The notes below the pieces were generated by a model. That model made no database searches. It had not been told where the DNA came from and saw only the letters and a program-made list of their open reading frames with translations. Of a DNA stretch of 64,000 nucleotides, positions 60,422 to 64,000 are shown one piece after another (positions within the stretch are counted from its first letter, which is position 1; each line of letters starts with the position of its first letter). The position numbers and the translations under genes were made by a program. Source of the stretch: Huiozyma naganishii CBS 8797. Lineage: Eukaryota > Ascomycota > Saccharomycetes > Saccharomycetales > Saccharomycetaceae. The DNA lies in NCBI RefSeq assembly GCF_000348985.1, contig NC_035934.1, positions 62,001 through 126,000 on the forward strand, written 5' to 3'.

Positions 60422-63250
60422 ATGATGGTTAGAAGTGTACGTATGCACGTGTGGGTTGTACTCGTGCTGGCATTGCCAGTGGCACACGCGTTCGCGGATT
60501 ATCTTCTAAAGACTTGCTCGCAAGCCTCTTTCTGTCAAAGGAATAGACTCTACGCGCAGAATATCGCTTCGTCCCCAGCGTCGTTCTACTCAGTGGACAC
60601 TGAGTCCGTGCAGTTTAGGGACAACGTGTTGTGGGCGGATGTAGTGAAACACGTACCAAGAACTGATATCGACGATATTAAAGTTCGACTACCATTGCGA
60701 ATCAGTTTCATCGCAGAGTCCGCCATCAGGTTCACGATCAACGAGGACCGGTACGAGCAAGGTTGTAAGAACAGTGGGCTTGTGCAGTGCGAACGGTTTA
60801 ACGGTACTTGGGATTGGGCAGTCGACGGGAAGCACATTGCGGAGACACCTTTGAATCTCTCTCACCGCCTCAAGACCACCAATAAATGGTCGTTTAGTAA
60901 GACCCAGGGTGGGTCTGTAATGTCGCTGGCCAATGACCACGGCGTTAAAGTTGATTTACAGATGGATAGGTTCCACATGCAAGTGTACAGGGACAATGTC
61001 TTGCAAATGTCCATCAACGACAGAGATCTGTTCAATTGGGAACACTACAGAACCATAGAGGAAAACTTCCATAACGTGAACCCACAGGAATCCACTTTCA
61101 ACATGTTCAAAGACGATTTTAGTTACTCGCAGGACGATGACATGCCCATGGGACCAGAATCCGTGGCCATGGATTTCACCTTCCACAACGTCCAAAACGT
61201 GTATGGGATCCCAGAACACGCAGACTCGTTGAGACTAAGGGACACCACTGGGTCAGAACCGTATCGGTTGTTCAACGTGGACGTGTTTGAATACAACTTG
61301 CAGTCAAAGATGCCCATGTACGGCGCAATCCCACTGATGATTGGTGCCTCCGCATCCGACGTGCCCACCGCCATGGGCATCTTTTGGTTGAATGCAGCGG
61401 ACACCTGGATCGATATCAATTACAAGAAACAGGATACAACGACGCATTGGATGTCAGAGAATGGGGTCATGGACGTGGTCATGTTTTTTGGCGACACGGC
61501 AAACGACGTGACGAAACAGTACACGGAATTGACAGGAAACCCGACTCTACCGCTGATGAGCTCCATTGGCTACCACCAGTGTCGGTGGAACTATAACGAT
61601 GAGTTGGACGTATTGACAGTAGAGGACTCCATGGACAAAAACCAGTTCCCATTCGACTTTATCTGGTTGGATTTAGACTACACTGATAAGAAGCAATACT
61701 TCACTTGGAATGCAGACTCGTTCCCCAACCCGAGAAGGATGTTGAATAAGCTTGCCCGGTTGGGAAGGAATCTCGCCATTTTGATTGACCCGCATCTCAT
61801 GGATGGGTACGAGGTCAGCGATATAATCAAACGCGAAGAAGTCGAGGTGAAGAAGAACGATAATTACACTTTTTTCGGCCAGTGTTGGCCAGGTAGATCC
61901 ATCTGGATAGATACAATGGCTCAGGCTGGCCGTACTGTTTGGGCTAAGCTCTTCCACGATTTCGTGAACAAATATGCGTCCCCCATTGCCAATAACCTTC
62001 ACATTTGGAATGACATGAACGAACCTTCTATCTTCTCGGGACCTGAAACCACAGCACCAAAGGACCTGCTGCACGACGGCGGATTTGAGGAGAGATCCAT
62101 CCACAATGTTTACGGGCTTTCCGTCCACGAAACGACATACGATTCCATGAGGGAGGCTTACAACAACAATACAAGACCATTCATCCTGACAAGAGCATTC
62201 TTTGCTGGATCTCAAAGGTCTGCCGCCACTTGGACCGGTGACAACATGGCAACTTGGGAGTATTTGCAAATTTCAATCCCCATGGTGCTAACAAACAACA
62301 TCGCAGGTATGCCCTTCATTGGTGCCGATATTGCAGGGTTTGCTGGAGACCCAGAGGAGGAACTGCTTATCAGGTGGTACCAAGCTGGTCTTTGGTACCC
62401 ATTCTTCAGGGCACATGCCCACATCGACACCAAGAGAAGAGAACCGTATCTTTTTGAGGAGCCAACGAAATCGCTGGTGCGTGACTCGATCAGATTACGG
62501 TACGCTTTACTACCCGTGTTTTACACTGCCTTCCATGAGGCAAGTGTTAGCGGCACTCCCATTTTGAAACCGATGTTTTATGAGAAACCACAACACCAGG
62601 AACTGTATGACATCGATAATCAATTTTATCTCGGTGATTCAGGTATTGTGGTGAAGCCCGTACTACACCCTGGTGTTTCGAAAACTTCGATGCTCTTGGC
62701 ACCCGGTATTTACTACGATTTGACGACTTTTGAGACGCTATACGTGAGTGGTCAGGATGCTAAATCTGTGGAGGTTGACGCTCCACTGCACAAACTACCA
62801 GCTTACATCGAGGGTGGTAATATTTTGACCACCAGAGAGAGATACAGAAGAAGTTCGTCCACAATGAGGCATGACCCTTACGTTTTGCTTATTGCACCTG
62901 CCATCAATGGTTTCGCACAAGGTGATTTCTACGTTGACGATGGTGAATCGTTTCAATACGAGCAAGGAGAGTATTTGACCGCACAATTCAAGTTAGAGAA
63001 CAACATCTTATTTGGTGTGCCCACTCATGTGCCAGCGAATGTTTCCTCTGTCGGGAGCACGCTGATTGAGAAAATCGTGATTCCAGTGTCAGACTCAGAT
63101 GTGAAGATTGGGCCCACTGTCAAAATTACGCAAGACTCTGTAGAGAGGACTGTAGACGCGAAGAAGCTCGTTTCGGATGGCGTAGCCAAGCTGGTTATTG
63201 AAAATTCACTTGTTTCTATCGACAAACACTGGCAGATCAATCTTGTGTAA
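60422..63250 (+). CDS. ROT2: ER glucosidase II catalytic subunit (Rot2)
   Basis: A 942-residue GH31 glycosidase. Residues 1-23 form a signal peptide (VVLVLALPVAHAFA), followed by DYLLKTCSQASFCQRNR, typical of glucosidase II alpha. The catalytic nucleophile Asp is in HIWNDMNEPSIF and the acid/base Asp in ATWTGDNMATWEYL; DYTDKKQYFTW and FAGDPEEELLIRWYQAG are also conserved. With Gtb1 it trims the inner glucose residues of N-glycans in the ER lumen. The length matches S. cerevisiae (954). The ATG is at 60422, a second methionine follows immediately. OM14 ends 190 bases upstream. Confidence 0.96.
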   Translation: MMVRSVRMHVWVVLVLALPVAHAFADYLLKTCSQASFCQRNRLYAQNIASSPASFYSVDTESVQFRDNVLWADVVKHVPRTDIDDIKVRLPLRISFIAESAIRFTINEDRYEQGCKNSGLVQCERFNGTWDWAVDGKHIAETPLNLSHRLKTTNKWSFSKTQGGSVMSLANDHGVKVDLQMDRFHMQVYRDNVLQMSINDRDLFNWEHYRTIEENFHNVNPQESTFNMFKDDFSYSQDDDMPMGPESVAMDFTFHNVQNVYGIPEHADSLRLRDTTGSEPYRLFNVDVFEYNLQSKMPMYGAIPLMIGASASDVPTAMGIFWLNAADTWIDINYKKQDTTTHWMSENGVMDVVMFFGDTANDVTKQYTELTGNPTLPLMSSIGYHQCRWNYNDELDVLTVEDSMDKNQFPFDFIWLDLDYTDKKQYFTWNADSFPNPRRMLNKLARLGRNLAILIDPHLMDGYEVSDIIKREEVEVKKNDNYTFFGQCWPGRSIWIDTMAQAGRTVWAKLFHDFVNKYASPIANNLHIWNDMNEPSIFSGPETTAPKDLLHDGGFEERSIHNVYGLSVHETTYDSMREAYNNNTRPFILTRAFFAGSQRSAATWTGDNMATWEYLQISIPMVLTNNIAGMPFIGADIAGFAGDPEEELLIRWYQAGLWYPFFRAHAHIDTKRREPYLFEEPTKSLVRDSIRLRYALLPVFYTAFHEASVSGTPILKPMFYEKPQHQELYDIDNQFYLGDSGIVVKPVLHPGVSKTSMLLAPGIYYDLTTFETLYVSGQDAKSVEVDAPLHKLPAYIEGGNILTTRERYRRSSSTMRHDPYVLLIAPAINGFAQGDFYVDDGESFQYEQGEYLTAQFKLENNILFGVPTHVPANVSSVGSTLIEKIVIPVSDSDVKIGPTVKITQDSVERTVDAKKLVSDGVAKLVIENSLVSIDKHWQINLV

Positions 63251-63369
63251 TTGGAAGGGCGAAGTTTCCTGCGGGATGAGAGTAGGGGAATATATAGAGA
63301 TAGAGTGTATACCACGATACAAACCAAAAAAGAATGTTGTTGAATGCTAGGGACGATGATCCCGATTAC

Positions 63370-64000
63370 TCAATGGCTATGCTGCTTTTTGATGGTTTTG
63401 GCGTAAAGCACGGTTTCTGACCAGGCGTTTATCTCCTGGCAGCTTGGACAAATCCCCCTTTCAGGTACAAGCGATTCAGATCCTTCGTCGTTTAGAAACT
63501 TATCGTAAAGACACCGTAAATGTGACACGCCGTTACAGTGCTTACAGAATGCAACAAATGGTTTCAAACTTACATCGTCGGAAGTGTAATCAAAGGTAGA
63601 ATCGCACAGTGTGCATGCAAGTGATCCTGTTGTCAGCTTGTCCAGGTAACGATCCAACGTCTTGTCATGCTCCTTCATATAATCGTTGTAAAACTTCTCT
63701 ACGAGTCGCTGATTCGCAGAAGCGTAATCCAAAACGTCATCAATTGTGCTCTTTGCTGGATCAATATGGTGTAGTGCACCCTCCGAAACGGTCATTACGT
63801 TATCGGCCTCTACTTTGAATTTATTATCCATCCAAACCTCGGAGACATGTGCGTTGAAGAAGTGTACCTTCACAGACATCAAGTGAAAATAGTGGCACTT
63901 GAGAAGTTGTCGTATGGAGGACAACTTCTGCGGCAGCGTCTTCCCACCTTGCTTGTTTTTGACAATCCGCTCATTGTCAGGAATGTAATGTGTCTGGTAC
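63370..64000 (-). CDS. SLX1: structure-specific endonuclease subunit Slx1, 3' part (5' end off the edge)
   Basis: About 209 C-terminal residues; the frame runs open to the window edge (YQTHYIPDNERIVKNKQGGK, then LSSIRQLLKCHYF), so this is a partial gene, not a short one. The C-terminus has the Slx1 zinc-finger region, with Cys pairs in CTLCDSTFDY and FCKHCNGVSHLRC and in GICPSCQEINAW. The GIY-YIG nuclease domain must lie beyond position 64000. With Slx4, Slx1 cuts branched DNA at stalled forks, notably in rDNA. Convergent with ROT2, as in S. cerevisiae (YBR228W, YBR229C). Confidence 0.9.
   Translation of the reverse strand, partial: YQTHYIPDNERIVKNKQGGKTLPQKLSSIRQLLKCHYFHLMSVKVHFFNAHVSEVWMDNKFKVEADNVMTVSEGALHHIDPAKSTIDDVLDYASANQRLVEKFYNDYMKEHDKTLDRYLDKLTTGSLACTLCDSTFDYTSDDVSLKPFVAFCKHCNGVSHLRCLYDKFLNDEGSESLVPERGICPSCQEINAWSETVLYAKTIKKQHSH

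Overview
The window is nuclear DNA from a budding yeast of the family Saccharomycetaceae. The genes are compact and almost all single-exon. The two introns found have Saccharomyces-type signals (GTATGT donor, TACTAAC branch point). Nearly every gene can be recognised as the orthologue of a named S. cerevisiae gene. Gene order suggests a species that descends from the whole-genome duplication but resolved the duplicates independently of S. cerevisiae. The Kazachstania/Naumovozyma side of the family is a reasonable guess; the species cannot be fixed from this window.

Layout, left to right. 1-13 kb matches S. cerevisiae chromosome XVI: UIP4, MRN1, RTC6, RTT10, TCO89, CTI6, with VPS45 (a chromosome VII gene) between TCO89 and CTI6. 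13-18 kb holds PPQ1, a tRNA-Glu, a 1.4-kb gene-free stretch and a CUP9/TOS8-type homeobox gene. 18-33.7 kb follows chromosome II: ARO4, HIS7, ENP1, DPH7/RRT2, ISW1, GPX2, ALG7 and a YBR242W/YGL101W-type gene, with LSG1 (chromosome VII) inserted. 34-50 kb interleaves chromosome VII and II genes: RPL28, VPS73-like, THI2, ARC1, ERT1, RMD9-like, PRP5, ABD1. 50-64 kb has VHC1, NSA1, SWC5, a DAL5-type permease, OM14, ROT2 and the 3' part of SLX1, which runs off the right edge. In total there are 34 protein genes (one partial), one tRNA and one candidate H/ACA snoRNA.

This is housekeeping sequence, not an operon-like or accessory system. Functional groups do recur. ENP1, LSG1, NSA1, and less perfectly RTT10, carry ribosome-biogenesis promoter motifs (PAC plus RRPE). 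ARO4 and HIS7 carry Gcn4 sites. RPL28 carries a Rap1-like site. The gap between CTI6 and PPQ1 carries six regularly oriented CAAGCCCTAA-type repeats that look like a Tbf1 binding array. I saw no transposon, CRISPR array, virus-derived sequence or clear horizontally acquired gene. The most useful leads are the Tbf1-like array, the candidate snoRNA beside LSG1, the unusual tRNA-Glu acceptor stem, the DAL5-type gene without nearby GATA sites, and the gene-order evidence for independent duplicate loss.
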